Counted from the first letter of the stretch, positions 44,977 to 53,216 are shown. The stretch is 64,000 nucleotides of DNA from PLOWO2-12-38-17 sp963709355 (GCA_963709355.1 CAVPVY010000005.1:310001-374000), one strand, 5' to 3'. Notes: generated from the sequence alone by a model not told the origin. Program-made: numbers and translations.

Positions 44977-45339
44977 TCATCTTGTTGATCTTCTTATCCG
45001 TATGCCGTCTGGGGTAATAATAACCAGCTTCTTTTTTATATCTTCCTCCTTGATAGACTGGTAATATTTTTTGAATATTGCAAGTGTCTCATTAACAGGT
45101 CTTTTATATAATTTAGCGACAACTATTCCGCCACATTTTTCAGGAGGAAATCTGAACATTCTCGAAAAGTCTTTATCCATGGTAATAATGACCCTGTTTT
45201 CTTTGCATGCCTTCTCATATATTTCATCGTCAGAAATACCGGAAAGACCGCAGTCCCTGATACTCAGCACATCATTCCTAAGAGATCTTAAATAATCAAT
45301 AATTGGCTCAAAAAGATTTTCATTGGCAAAAATCTTCAC
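44977..45339 (-). CDS. DUF5615 PIN-like toxin candidate
   Basis: A 120-residue protein beginning at GTG, with the DUF5615 (Mut7-C/PIN-like) pattern: FANENLFEPIIDYLRSLRNDVLSIRDCGLSGISDDEIYEKACKENRVIITMDKDFSRMF. The conserved acidic residues (EN near 6, D and E near 38-41, DKDF near 56-59) suit a metal-dependent nuclease. Its GTG overlaps the stop of the DUF433 gene (GTGA), the typical arrangement of this two-gene toxin-antitoxin-like pair. The pair is flanked by the direct repeats at 44721-44936 and 45742-45946. Confidence 0.8.
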   Translation of the reverse strand: MKIFANENLFEPIIDYLRSLRNDVLSIRDCGLSGISDDEIYEKACKENRVIITMDKDFSRMFRFPPEKCGGIVVAKLYKRPVNETLAIFKKYYQSIKEEDIKKKLVIITPDGIRIRRSTR

Positions 45340-45563
45340 GTTGTAACCCCGGCTTCTTCATCAGCAAGAACTGCCGCATAATTCAGGCATGCTCTGATAT
45401 CTTTATCAGAAATGTTGGGATATGCCTTTTTTATACCATCAAAATCTTCTCCAGCGGCAAGAAGGTCAAGTATTATATGTACTGGTATTCTTGTGCCTTT
45501 AATACAGGGTTTCCCACTGCATATCTTTGGATCGCTCACTATTCTCTCAATTGCCTTATTCAT
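45336..45563 (-). CDS. DUF433 antitoxin-like protein
   Basis: A 75-residue protein with the complete DUF433 pattern: RIVSDPKICSGKPCIKGTRIPVHIILDLLAAGEDFDGIKKAYPNISDKDIRACLNYAA. It contains a helix-turn-helix-like fold and is regularly encoded just before DUF5615 proteins, with which it is thought to form a toxin-antitoxin pair. An AGGAGAC site precedes the ATG. The stop overlaps the next gene by four bases. Confidence 0.85.
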   Translation of the reverse strand: MNKAIERIVSDPKICSGKPCIKGTRIPVHIILDLLAAGEDFDGIKKAYPNISDKDIRACLNYAAVLADEEAGVTT

Positions 45564-45741
45564 TTTACAAGTCTCCTTCTTATTTTAAAATGTTCTGCAT
45601 TTCACTGCTCAAATTGCTTTTCTTATTATAACAAACGCACTGCCTAACTTCCCAAACTGATTTTTGACTAACTTACAAACGGTATTTATCTTTTCCCCTC
45701 CACATGGCAATCTTATTCTGCGTGAGGTCGTAAAGTTCACA

Positions 45742-45946
45742 GACAATCTGGTCAGCCCCGTTAGATGTTTACAATCTAACGGGGTCAATGTGGTGTCATA
45801 TTCTTTTACTTTGGCTTATTAATCTCGGCTTTTCGATCAACCCTCGTCTTTCGTGATAGCCCTGTCCTCACAGAAGTGGGGGGAAAATACGCCTTGAACC
45901 TTTTCTTTCTGATATAATTTGTCAATTTGAAAGGCCCGACCTCTTA
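45742..45946. repeat. About 200-bp direct repeat, copy B
   Basis: Second copy of the repeat described at 44721-44936. Its palindrome is cleaner: CCCCGTTAGAT-GTTTAC-AATCTAACGGGG at 45756-45784. It lacks the second hairpin of copy A but has an extra insert (GCCCTGTCCTCACAG...) near 45862-45890. The stretch from 45564 to 45979 has no supported gene. Confidence 0.65.
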
Positions 45947-45979
45947 TATTAGACATTATAGTATTCAATAATTAATAGA

Positions 45980-47974
45980 CTAAATTGTTAAAAAACCAGT
46001 GTTTTTTAGATAATTGAAAGTTTCATCGTAAAACGCGGGGGTACGCGTTGGATCCTCAGCGTCCCCCGGAGGAACCACAATAATCATACCTTGGCGAGCG
46101 CGAGTCAAAAGAACACGGTAAGCATTCTTGAGATAGTTCTTTCGATCCTCTTTCCTGATGTGCTTCCAACGGTCACCGCAAAAAGACCAGTGCTCCCAGC
46201 CTTCATTCGAATAGCGAAAATCAGCGTCCCATGTAATGCATACCCAGTCGAGCTCCAATCCCTGTATATGAAATTCCGTAGCAACATCCTCAAGATAATA
46301 CGAAGAGCGCACATCCTCCTTGCCGTCAAGGAACCAGTGAATCGGGTCCATTGGCGATTTCACATCAATCGCGTGAGGTTTTAGGCGCTCTGCCTGTGAT
46401 GAAACAACAATTCCATAGCGTTCCGAGCCGCGCGCTTGATTTTTCAGCCATTGTTTAGCCTTGACAAAATCACGCGTTATGACTATCGGATACTTTTCTT
46501 TTACTTTATCGAGTGTTCTTTGAGCTTCTTCAACATCGAGATCAAGCAGTTGTTTGACTAAAAGCGACACATGTTCTGCGCGGAAAGACCGCATCGAAAC
46601 GGCAAGGTGCAATTCTTCTTTATATTCGACGTGTTGTCGGGATTTTATTTGTTTCAAAACATCCTCTGCTCCATACTCTGCATCGGTTAGGTGCGGTGAA
46701 ATGTATATGTGCCAATCGTAAAACGACCGATTTAACGATTCAATCCATTCACCAATTCCTGCCTCACCAGTATTGATCTCCTGCCCACCTCCAACGAGAC
46801 ACACGATTACCGCCCAGTCAGGATGACGATCAAGGCAGGAAATAAGGAATTCGGGTTCAGAGTGTTTAAAGTCGGGGGTATCTTTTTTCCGGCGCATGAA
46901 TGAAGAAGTCTGTTCCGCATTCCAGGCTCGCTGGGCTTCGTCAAACAATGTGACATGCTCTTTTGGTGGATTGGGATCGCGGAGGCATTCATCGCGAAAT
47001 TCGTGAACATTCTGAATGAATGCTTTAACTTTGCTACGTGCTTCACCAATTTTGATTTTGTCACCACCTTTGTGTCCACGCCATACCTTGTCCCTAGCAA
47101 GTGCTTCACGAAGAATTTTAACAAGTGGGCCATTGCCAGAAAGGAAAACGCTATAGAGATCATCAGATGGGTTGATGTGTTTTGTTGCAATATTGAGGCC
47201 AACAAGTGTTTTACCCGCTCCTGGTACACCAGTCACAAAGCAGATTGCTTTATGGGATTTATTCTTTGACAAACGAATAATGTCAGAAATCGCATCGGAT
47301 GTCTTGCTCAAATTTATTGCACTTGCATCACTGCGCGATATTTCAGCAACTGAATGGTCATTGTAGAGTGCCATTGCTGCTTCGATTATTGTTGGGGTAG
47401 GGCAATACCGCCCGCTCTCCCACTGCGACCGATCAATGTCTTTACCGTAGGCAAAGCGTAGAACATTTTCTATTACTTTACAGAGAAGATCAACATTGGT
47501 TTTTATTGGATGAAATAATTTGTCATTTTGTGGTGTGAGAGAGACAGTAGTTACAACGTTCGTTGCTTCTGTGGCGATGAGAACAGGGGCGATAAACTGT
47601 TCGTGGCTTGACTCATGGAAGTTCTTCAAATCTAACGCGTAGTCCCATGTTTGGTCCATGGCATGCGTGGTGAATTCTCTTTCACCAACCTTGAACTCAA
47701 GAACAAATATCACTGGTCCTGTCAGAAGTACAATGTCAATACGTCTCCCCATACGGGGAATAGAATACTCAAAATAGATTGTTCCCTGATGAGATAACAA
47801 AACCTTACGCAGGATGTTGATTTCTGAAAGCCATGCACCACGTTGAGTATGCTCTAAGGAGAAATCACTGTTTAATGTCAGTTTGCCAAGTATCTCTTCA
47901 GTTGAAGATTTCAGAAAATTCGTGATAGAATCAGAGTAATACTCGCGTCTAATTCTCTCTTGTTTAGTATTCAC
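45980..47974 (-). CDS. Nuclease-DUF2075 helicase-like protein (defence-type)
   Basis: A 664-residue protein. The N-terminal part has a PD-(D/E)xK-like pattern (GRRIDIVLLTGPVIFVLEFKVG, D near 77 and E-x-K near 90). The C-terminal part is a DUF2075 superfamily 1 helicase/ATPase with Walker A GVPGAGKT (about 249-256), Walker B VTLFDEAQRAW, a FHIQGLELDWVCITW motif and YRVLLTRARQGMIIVVPP. Such proteins are common in defence islands, but their target is not established. It lies next to a vsr fragment and ORF6N and GIY-YIG genes, which supports an accessory/defence setting. It is intact. Confidence 0.8.
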   Translation of the reverse strand: MNTKQERIRREYYSDSITNFLKSSTEEILGKLTLNSDFSLEHTQRGAWLSEINILRKVLLSHQGTIYFEYSIPRMGRRIDIVLLTGPVIFVLEFKVGEREFTTHAMDQTWDYALDLKNFHESSHEQFIAPVLIATEATNVVTTVSLTPQNDKLFHPIKTNVDLLCKVIENVLRFAYGKDIDRSQWESGRYCPTPTIIEAAMALYNDHSVAEISRSDASAINLSKTSDAISDIIRLSKNKSHKAICFVTGVPGAGKTLVGLNIATKHINPSDDLYSVFLSGNGPLVKILREALARDKVWRGHKGGDKIKIGEARSKVKAFIQNVHEFRDECLRDPNPPKEHVTLFDEAQRAWNAEQTSSFMRRKKDTPDFKHSEPEFLISCLDRHPDWAVIVCLVGGGQEINTGEAGIGEWIESLNRSFYDWHIYISPHLTDAEYGAEDVLKQIKSRQHVEYKEELHLAVSMRSFRAEHVSLLVKQLLDLDVEEAQRTLDKVKEKYPIVITRDFVKAKQWLKNQARGSERYGIVVSSQAERLKPHAIDVKSPMDPIHWFLDGKEDVRSSYYLEDVATEFHIQGLELDWVCITWDADFRYSNEGWEHWSFCGDRWKHIRKEDRKNYLKNAYRVLLTRARQGMIIVVPPGDAEDPTRTPAFYDETFNYLKNTGFLTI

Positions 47975-48017
47975 TTTGAGTTAATTTAACCAAAGTTTTG
48001 AAAACTGGTTATAGATA

Positions 48018-48206
48018 TTACCTACACACATTAGAAAGTATTGTCTTGTTGGGATCTGGCTTGCCAGGCAACATTTTATCATAAAGTATATACCGAAAAC
48101 CATTCCCAAACAGGAATTTTCTGACGATGATTTCCGGTTTTGTGTCCTTGCTCCTGATCATTGTCATATTATAACTTCTGGTTTTCTTATTATGCACGTC
48201 TGCCAT
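48018..48206 (-). pseudogene. vsr: Vsr endonuclease 5' fragment (downstream copy)
   Basis: Encodes MADVHNKKTRSYNMTMIRSKDTKPEIIVRKFLFGNGFRYILYDKMLPGKPD, the N-terminal quarter of a very-short-patch mismatch endonuclease, then ends after DPNKTILSNVCR. The catalytic part with the CFWHGH motif is absent, so the gene is truncated. A second, diverged fragment of the same region is at 49111-49215, on the other side of the ORF6N gene. Confidence 0.8.
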
Positions 48207-48340
48207 GAAATTTATTGCTCACTCAAAAGTTACGGAACAATCTATTGCTTTGTTTTTCTATGCCTTAATGTCCCGTATTTTACACCTCTTTCTCTTACAC
48301 GAAACCCGATTTTCTGTTCCTTTGATTCCGGAGGCGCCAT

Positions 48341-48601
48341 TCACCCCGTTAGAGATAGGAAACGCCTTAATCGATTTTTCAAATATCTTTTACCCATGCC
48401 TGACTTTAAATATCTCTCTCGCGCTATTGCATCTCGTTTGTCCAGACAAGCCTCATAATAAATAAGTTCAAAAGGTTCCCTGTTTTTTGTTGAATTTACC
48501 TTTCCAGCATTATGGTCGTTGAAGCGTTTCCGTAAATCACTGGCATAGCCAGTATACCACCGATTATCCTTTTTACTCTGAATTACATAGATATAGTGCA
48601 T
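48341..48601 (-). CDS. GIY-YIG endonuclease-like protein of the inserted element
   Basis: An 86-residue single-domain GIY-YIG protein: HYIYVIQSKKDNRWYTGYASDLRKRFNDHNAGKVNSTKNREPFELIYYEACLDKRDAIARERYLKSGMGKRYLKNRL. The catalytic YIYVI...YTGY, Arg of DLRKR, His of NDH and Glu of RERYLK are present. The family cuts DNA using one metal ion; free-standing small members have no settled function. The last codons (LSLTG, stop) are formed by the left inverted end itself, so the coding frame and the element end are matched. The start overlaps the truncated ORF6N frame by 19 bases. Confidence 0.88.
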   Translation of the reverse strand: MHYIYVIQSKKDNRWYTGYASDLRKRFNDHNAGKVNSTKNREPFELIYYEACLDKRDAIARERYLKSGMGKRYLKNRLRRFLSLTG

Positions 48602-48623
48602 AGTGTATAATCTCTAACGGGGT
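48343..48623. mobile_element. 281-bp GIY-YIG element with perfect 14-bp inverted ends
   Basis: The ends ACCCCGTTAGAGAT (48343-48356) and ATCTCTAACGGGGT (48610-48623) are perfect inverted repeats. Everything between them is a GIY-YIG reading frame. The flanks are two halves of one ORF6N gene (DAIRQL and MAPPES...), which shows insertion into a previously intact gene; a couple of extra bases at each junction (TC on the left, A on the right) may belong to the element. I see no clear long target duplication. Palindromes with the same arm occur at 44785-44817 and, in related form, at 45756-45784. Confidence 0.8.
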
Positions 48624-49110
48624 AAAGCTGGCGGATGGCGTCAAAAATGACTTTTATTTCCTCATCGTGTCTTCCTATTTTTCTTTCAAGCTCTACTAAT
48701 TTATGAGCAAGCTCTTTGTGTGTGGACAGTATTTCTCGCAACTTAACAAAGGCTTTGATTATATTAATGCTTATTTTAACTGCCCTATCGCTCTTTAAGA
48801 CGCTTGCAAGCATAGCAACACCATGTTCAGTAAATGCATATGGCAGAGAACTTGAATGTTTCATTGTTTTAAACCGGTGACAAATTGTCACCAGTTGATT
48901 CCGTTCTTCAATAGAAAGCTGAAACATAAATTCCTCAGGAAATCGCTGAATATTACGCTTTACCTGCCTGTTAAGGTGTTTGGTTTCTACTCCATATAGT
49001 TTAGCGAGATCCCTATCCATCATAACCTTTTGATCCCTTATTAAAAAAATCATTTGCTCAATAGTTTCCTGGGGAATCAAATCTTTCATAATTCACTCCT
49101 CATATCTATA

Positions 49111-49215
49111 TCAGCCCTTAAGGAATTCCCTGGCCATGATTTCCGGTTTTGTGTCCTTGCTCCTTATCATGGACATATTATAACTTCTGGTTTTTTTATT
49201 ATGAACATCTGCCAT
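49111..49215 (-). pseudogene. vsr: Vsr endonuclease 5' fragment (upstream copy)
   Basis: ATG at 49215 opens MADVHNKKTRSYNMSMIRSKDTKPEIMAREFLKG and a stop at 49111. It is a diverged duplicate of the fragment at 48018-48206 (roughly 85% identical over about 90 bases, by eye). Both fragments are on the same strand and flank the ORF6N gene and its GIY-YIG insertion. The rest of vsr is missing in both. Confidence 0.75.
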
Positions 49216-49219
49216 AAAT

Positions 49220-49337
49220 TTAGTTTTTCTGTTTGATAAATTTAATTGCTGCTTTCCATGTGCTATCTATCTCGCTCTTGTGTTTTTATAAATTTAAAAG
49301 CGTGTTTATAATTTTCCAAAAGGTCTTCTTTGTCCAT
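49220..49337 (-). pseudogene. Small ORF just upstream of the vsr fragment (frameshifted)
   Basis: From ATG at 49337 the frame reads MDKEDLLENYKHAFKFIK; with one base removed it continues as HKSEIDSTWKAAIKFIKQKN and a stop four bases before the vsr-fragment ATG. The corrected peptide is about 38 residues. The tight spacing to vsr suggests it was part of the same operon. I do not recognise the family, and the need for a frameshift lowers confidence. Confidence 0.3.
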
Positions 49338-49675
49338 TTACATATCCTCTTTTGTTTCATTAGGCTGACTTTGGCAGCGACTTTTAAGCTCCCCGTTATC
49401 GGTAGAACGGTCACCCGTCTGCCATTATAATGTCAGGTGAGGACGCCTGACCTATATGAGGGTGGGGGGGCGGCAAATTTACACACCCCTTTATCCCCTC
49501 TTTTTAGAGGGGAATCACAAAAAATTGAAATCCCTAAACGTGGATATAAGCCTTCTGCAGTATTTTCTCAACTAAATTCTTCTAGATATTGTTACAGAGT
49601 TGAAGATAAACAGAATCATAGATTTTTTGAAAAATATTCGTGTCTATCCGTGTAAATCCGTGCTAAACATCTTCT

Positions 49676-50704
49676 CTAAATATTTAAAAGCACCTTCCCG
49701 CACTTTCCTTCCTTCATGAGCTTCATACCCTTTTCATAATCCTTTAATGCAAACTGATGGGTAATGACGGGCGTCGGGTCTACAATGCCTGATGAAAGAA
49801 AACGAGAGGTCTTGTGCCATGTGGAAAATATCTTGCGGCCTGTGATTCCATAAATGCGAAGCTTCTTGAAAATAACCTCCTTGTTCAGGTCAATGTTTAC
49901 CCTCCGTTCATAAATCCCTAAAATTGAGATTCTGCCACCAGGGGTAATCGTCTTGAAACACTGGTTTAGCGCCTGGGTGCTTCCCGAGAATTCCAGCACC
50001 ACATCCACGCCTATATTATTTGTGGCGTTAAGCACTGTCTGTACGACGTCTTTTTTCCTGGGATTTATTGCAATATGCGCCCCCATTTTTTTGCTGATAT
50101 TCAAGCGGTAATCATTAGGGTCTGAAACAATAATTAACGATGCGCCAGAAGCCCTTGCAATGCCTGTGGCAAACAAACCAATTGGACCAGCGCCAACAAT
50201 TAAAACAGTTTTTGCTGATATGTCTTCGGAAAGGACTGTATCAACGGCATTTCCAAATGGTTCCTGGATGGTTGCCCATTCGTCGGGGATATTATGGTAG
50301 GTTTTCCAGATGACGTGTTCAGGCAGAACAAGAAATTCAGCAAAAGAGCCGTCGCAATCCATTCCGAGGAGTTGAAAATTTCTGCATACCTCAGCATTGC
50401 CGTTCTGGCACTGATAGCAATACCCGCAGGTAATGTGGCTTTCAGCAGAGACCCGTTCTCCAACCTTTATGCGATTTACTTCCTTGCCAATCTTTACAAC
50501 GTTTCCTACAAACTCATGACCAATGATACGAGGAGGTGTGAAGCGATGCCGCGCCCAGCGTGTCCAGTCATAGACATGGACATCTGTGCCGCAGATAGAA
50601 GCAATGTGGACTTTAATCAGCACGTCTCGTAGTCCAGGTTTTGGAACAGGAACATCTTTATATTCCAATCCCTTTGACTGTTTCCTTTTAATAACAGCCT
50701 TCAT
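49676..50704 (-). CDS. tdh: L-threonine 3-dehydrogenase
   Basis: A 342-residue zinc-dependent medium-chain dehydrogenase that oxidises threonine to 2-amino-3-ketobutyrate. Motifs: CGTDVHVYDW (catalytic zinc Cys plus the Tdh-type HVYDW), GHEFVGNVVKIG, the structural-zinc region CGYCYQCQNGNAEVC, NAD-binding VLIVGAGPIGLFATGIARASGA, and FKKLRIYGITGRKIFSTWHKTSRFL, which is characteristic of Tdh. The product feeds Kbl, encoded at 42730-43905 on the same strand. The two genes are usually adjacent; here an accessory region lies between them. Confidence 0.93.
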   Translation of the reverse strand: MKAVIKRKQSKGLEYKDVPVPKPGLRDVLIKVHIASICGTDVHVYDWTRWARHRFTPPRIIGHEFVGNVVKIGKEVNRIKVGERVSAESHITCGYCYQCQNGNAEVCRNFQLLGMDCDGSFAEFLVLPEHVIWKTYHNIPDEWATIQEPFGNAVDTVLSEDISAKTVLIVGAGPIGLFATGIARASGASLIIVSDPNDYRLNISKKMGAHIAINPRKKDVVQTVLNATNNIGVDVVLEFSGSTQALNQCFKTITPGGRISILGIYERRVNIDLNKEVIFKKLRIYGITGRKIFSTWHKTSRFLSSGIVDPTPVITHQFALKDYEKGMKLMKEGKCGKVLLNI

Positions 50705-50739
50705 TCGTCAAGATTTCCTTGTTTTTGCAACCGTATTGC

Positions 50740-50764
50740 AGAGACAGGTTTAAAACCTGTCTCT
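50740..50764. repeat. Perfect extragenic palindrome AGAGACAGGTTT-A-AAACCTGTCTCT
   Basis: Two 12-base arms around one A. A degraded relative (GGGCAGGTTTTAAACATGTCTCTACAA) lies at about 40166-40192 between glmS and pcm. It resembles a dispersed extragenic palindrome. It sits between the divergent tdh and wrbA genes, so a terminator role is unlikely. The rest of 50705-51007 shows nothing clear except the GGAGGG ribosome-binding site of wrbA. Confidence 0.6.
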
Positions 50765-51007
50765 ACTCTATTAAGATTTTGATGTTTACATTATGCTACA
50801 TTTTTTATAATAAGCAAACTTATTATGTCTTGAATATGTAACACATTTATTTTAACTATTTTTAGTAATTTCTTCCTCCAAGTTTCAAGTATCCCTGTCT
50901 AATAAATAATCATTATTCGATTTTTCATAGAATGCATGAACGTATATTAATATAATATTGTTAAAGCGACTGTCAAAAAATAAAATGCGTTTTGGAGGGA
51001 AAAGGGT

Positions 51008-51619
51008 ATGAAGGTGCTTATTGTTTATTACAGTACTTATGGCAATGTATATAAGATGGCAAAACTTGTGGCTGAAGGCGTCAGACAGGTGAAGGATGTG
51101 GAGCCGGCGATTCGTACAGTACCTGAATTAATACCTCAGTCGGTAATTGAATCGCAGGAAGGCATGAAGGTTGGCAGGCAAATGCAAAAAGACGTCCCAC
51201 TGGTTACCCTTGATGATTTCAAAGAGGCGGGTGCAATTGCCTTTGGCACACCGACACGGTTTGGGAATGTGTCTGCGCAGTTGAAAAATCAAATAGACCA
51301 ACTCACACCGTTGTGGTTTGCCGGTTCACTGGAGGGTAAACCTGCCGGTATCTTTGTCTCTACAGCGAGTCTGCATGGCGGGCAGGAAACTACCTCCCTG
51401 ACGCTCATGGCACCCTTATTACATCTTGGGATGATTATAGTTGGGGTGCCTTATTCCGTGCAGGAACTTCTTACAACGCAATCCGGCGGCACGCCATATG
51501 GGCCAAGCCATCTGGCAGGGCAGGAGAGTAAACGTGAAATTGATTTACAGGAAGCAACGGTTTGCCGTGCGCTTGGTCGCCGTCTTGCTGAGATAGGTCT
51601 TCTCTTACAGAAAAAGTAG
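51008..51619 (+). CDS. wrbA: NAD(P)H:quinone oxidoreductase, WrbA type
   Basis: A 203-residue flavodoxin-like FMN protein that reduces quinones by two electrons, limiting radical formation. Motifs: VLIVYYSTYGNVYKMAKLVAEG (FMN phosphate loop), AIAFGTPTRFGNVSAQLKNQIDQL, KPAGIFVSTASLHGGQETTSLTLMAPLLHLGMIIVGVPYS, and GGTPYGPSHLAG. The length is normal. A GGAGGG site precedes the ATG. It is followed after 115 bases by the radical-SAM gene, probably as a separate unit. Confidence 0.93.
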   Translation: MKVLIVYYSTYGNVYKMAKLVAEGVRQVKDVEPAIRTVPELIPQSVIESQEGMKVGRQMQKDVPLVTLDDFKEAGAIAFGTPTRFGNVSAQLKNQIDQLTPLWFAGSLEGKPAGIFVSTASLHGGQETTSLTLMAPLLHLGMIIVGVPYSVQELLTTQSGGTPYGPSHLAGQESKREIDLQEATVCRALGRRLAEIGLLLQKK

Positions 51620-51733
51620 TAGCATAAAATATAAGTCCGGGCTTTTTTAATTTATGACAAGGTTAAAGCAATAGAAGTCCACGTAAATTTAAACTGTTTA
51701 AGCCGCCTTTCATTTCTTTAATAGATACGAAAT

Positions 51734-53161
51734 ATGAACGTCCTTATTGTTAATACCAACCGATATTGTAACCCTGTGCCTGTTATGCCGCTTGGTTCGT
51801 GCCTGGTTGCCGAGTCTATTGAAAAAGCCGGACATCATGTAAGATTTTTAGATTTGCTTTTTGAACACGACCCCTTATGTGCATTGGAATCAGAACTTAG
51901 TAAAGCGAATCCTGACGTCGTGGGGCTTTCTGTTAGAAATATTGATAATAATGACATGCAGCACCCGATGGCATTTTTCAGTGATTTAGCGCCAATGGTT
52001 AAATTAATCCGAAGCAGGACACAGGCAATCCTTGTGCTTGGCGGTGCGGCGGTTGGAGTTATGCCGGAGGAACTGCTCCGATATACAGGAGCGGATTATA
52101 CGGTGTTGGGCGATGGCGAGGTTGTCTTTCCTGGATTGATAGAGTCGCTTTCCAGCGGAGGTGCAGTTGATCGTATAGATGGCATAGCATGGCTTGAGGA
52201 TGGTGTGTTTAAAAGGAATACGAATTATGTATCCCGTTTTTCAGAGGGTTGTACAGTGCCTGATTTTTCCAGATGGATTTGTATCAAGGATTATTTAACG
52301 AGGCTGTCCACAGTGCCAATCCAAACAAAACTCGGATGTCATTTCAGGTGCGTGTATTGTACATATAGGAAAATTGAGGGGCAGGACTATCGTTTGTGTA
52401 ACTCAGATTCTGTAGTTGACGCTATTGTATACATTGCTGAAAAAGGGCTAAGGGATATTGAGTTTGTTGATAATGTGTTTAATTCTCCTTACGAACATGC
52501 GATGGCAGTATGTGAAGGTATTGCCAGGGTTCAGCCAGAGGTGCGCCTTCAAAGCATTGAATTGAACCCGCTTTTTGTTGATGACAACCTTATTACAGCA
52601 ATGGCGCGGGCTGGTTTTGTAGCTATTGGTATCACAGTAGAAAGCGCCTCTGATATTGTCTTAAAAAAGCTTAATAAAGGCTTTACAGCTAACGATGTTT
52701 ATAATACAGCGCATGTGATAAGACGTCACAAAATGCCATGTATTTGGATCTTTATGCTTGGCGGTCCTGGTGAAACGGAGGAGACCGTTTGTGAAACTTT
52801 ACAATTTGCAGAACGGTGTATACGTCCCAGCGACGCGGCATTTTTTAACATAGGAGTGCGTATCTATCCGGGGACCGAACTTGAGAACATAGCCAGAAGA
52901 GAGGGTATATTAATGCTCTCCCCGCAGGAGATGCTGGAGCCGGTTTTTTATATCTCTCCTGCGCTTGATTACGAATGGCTGACGAATACAGTGAGGGCTG
53001 CACTTGCGAAGCATATGAACTATATTGGTTCAGATACGATTGGTTTTTCGCTGCTGCCAAAGTTAAACCGGTTAGCGTATAAGATTGGCGTCAGGCCTCC
53101 GCTCTGGAAACATTCGCGCTCAGTACGGCACACTCTCAGGTTTCTGGGAATGAATGTGTGA
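51734..53161 (+). CDS. B12-binding radical SAM protein
   Basis: A 475-residue protein with an N-terminal cobalamin-binding-like domain (MPLGSCLVAESIEKAGHHVRFLDL...PDVVGLSVRNIDNND...VLGGAAVGVMPEELLRYTGADYTVLGDGE) and a radical SAM domain. The 4Fe-4S cysteines are C202, C206 and C209 (CHFRCVYC). Downstream are TVESASDIVLKKLNKGFT and IFMLGGPGETEETV. This class carries out methylations and ring or C-C bond chemistry on unreactive carbons. The only close neighbour is a type III polyketide synthase 55 bases downstream on the same strand, so I infer a joint pathway making a polyketide-type lipid. The substrate is unknown. Confidence 0.85.
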   Translation: MNVLIVNTNRYCNPVPVMPLGSCLVAESIEKAGHHVRFLDLLFEHDPLCALESELSKANPDVVGLSVRNIDNNDMQHPMAFFSDLAPMVKLIRSRTQAILVLGGAAVGVMPEELLRYTGADYTVLGDGEVVFPGLIESLSSGGAVDRIDGIAWLEDGVFKRNTNYVSRFSEGCTVPDFSRWICIKDYLTRLSTVPIQTKLGCHFRCVYCTYRKIEGQDYRLCNSDSVVDAIVYIAEKGLRDIEFVDNVFNSPYEHAMAVCEGIARVQPEVRLQSIELNPLFVDDNLITAMARAGFVAIGITVESASDIVLKKLNKGFTANDVYNTAHVIRRHKMPCIWIFMLGGPGETEETVCETLQFAERCIRPSDAAFFNIGVRIYPGTELENIARREGILMLSPQEMLEPVFYISPALDYEWLTNTVRAALAKHMNYIGSDTIGFSLLPKLNRLAYKIGVRPPLWKHSRSVRHTLRFLGMNV

Positions 53162-53216
53162 GGATGAACGTATAATGAGGTATGAACAAAAGTGAGAATA
53201 AATTTCAGAAATACTA

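Larger units (their letters stand above)
48242..49089 (-). pseudogene. ORF6N-domain gene interrupted by the GIY-YIG element
   Basis: The 5' part encodes an ORF6N (phage KilA-N-like) protein: IRDQKVMMDRDLAKLYGVETKHLNRQVKRNIQRFPEEFMFQLS...SSSLPYAFTEHGVAMLASVLKSDRAVKISINIIKAFVKLRE...EEIKVIFDAIRQL. At that point it runs into the GIY-YIG element and ends artificially (YPVRDYTLCTISM). Beyond the element, at 48242-48340, the normal C-terminus continues in frame (MAPPESKEQKIGFRVRERGVKYGTLRHRKTKQ, stop). The interrupted gene would encode about 190 residues. The truncated form may still be made. The function of ORF6N proteins is unknown; many are phage-related. Confidence 0.85.
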
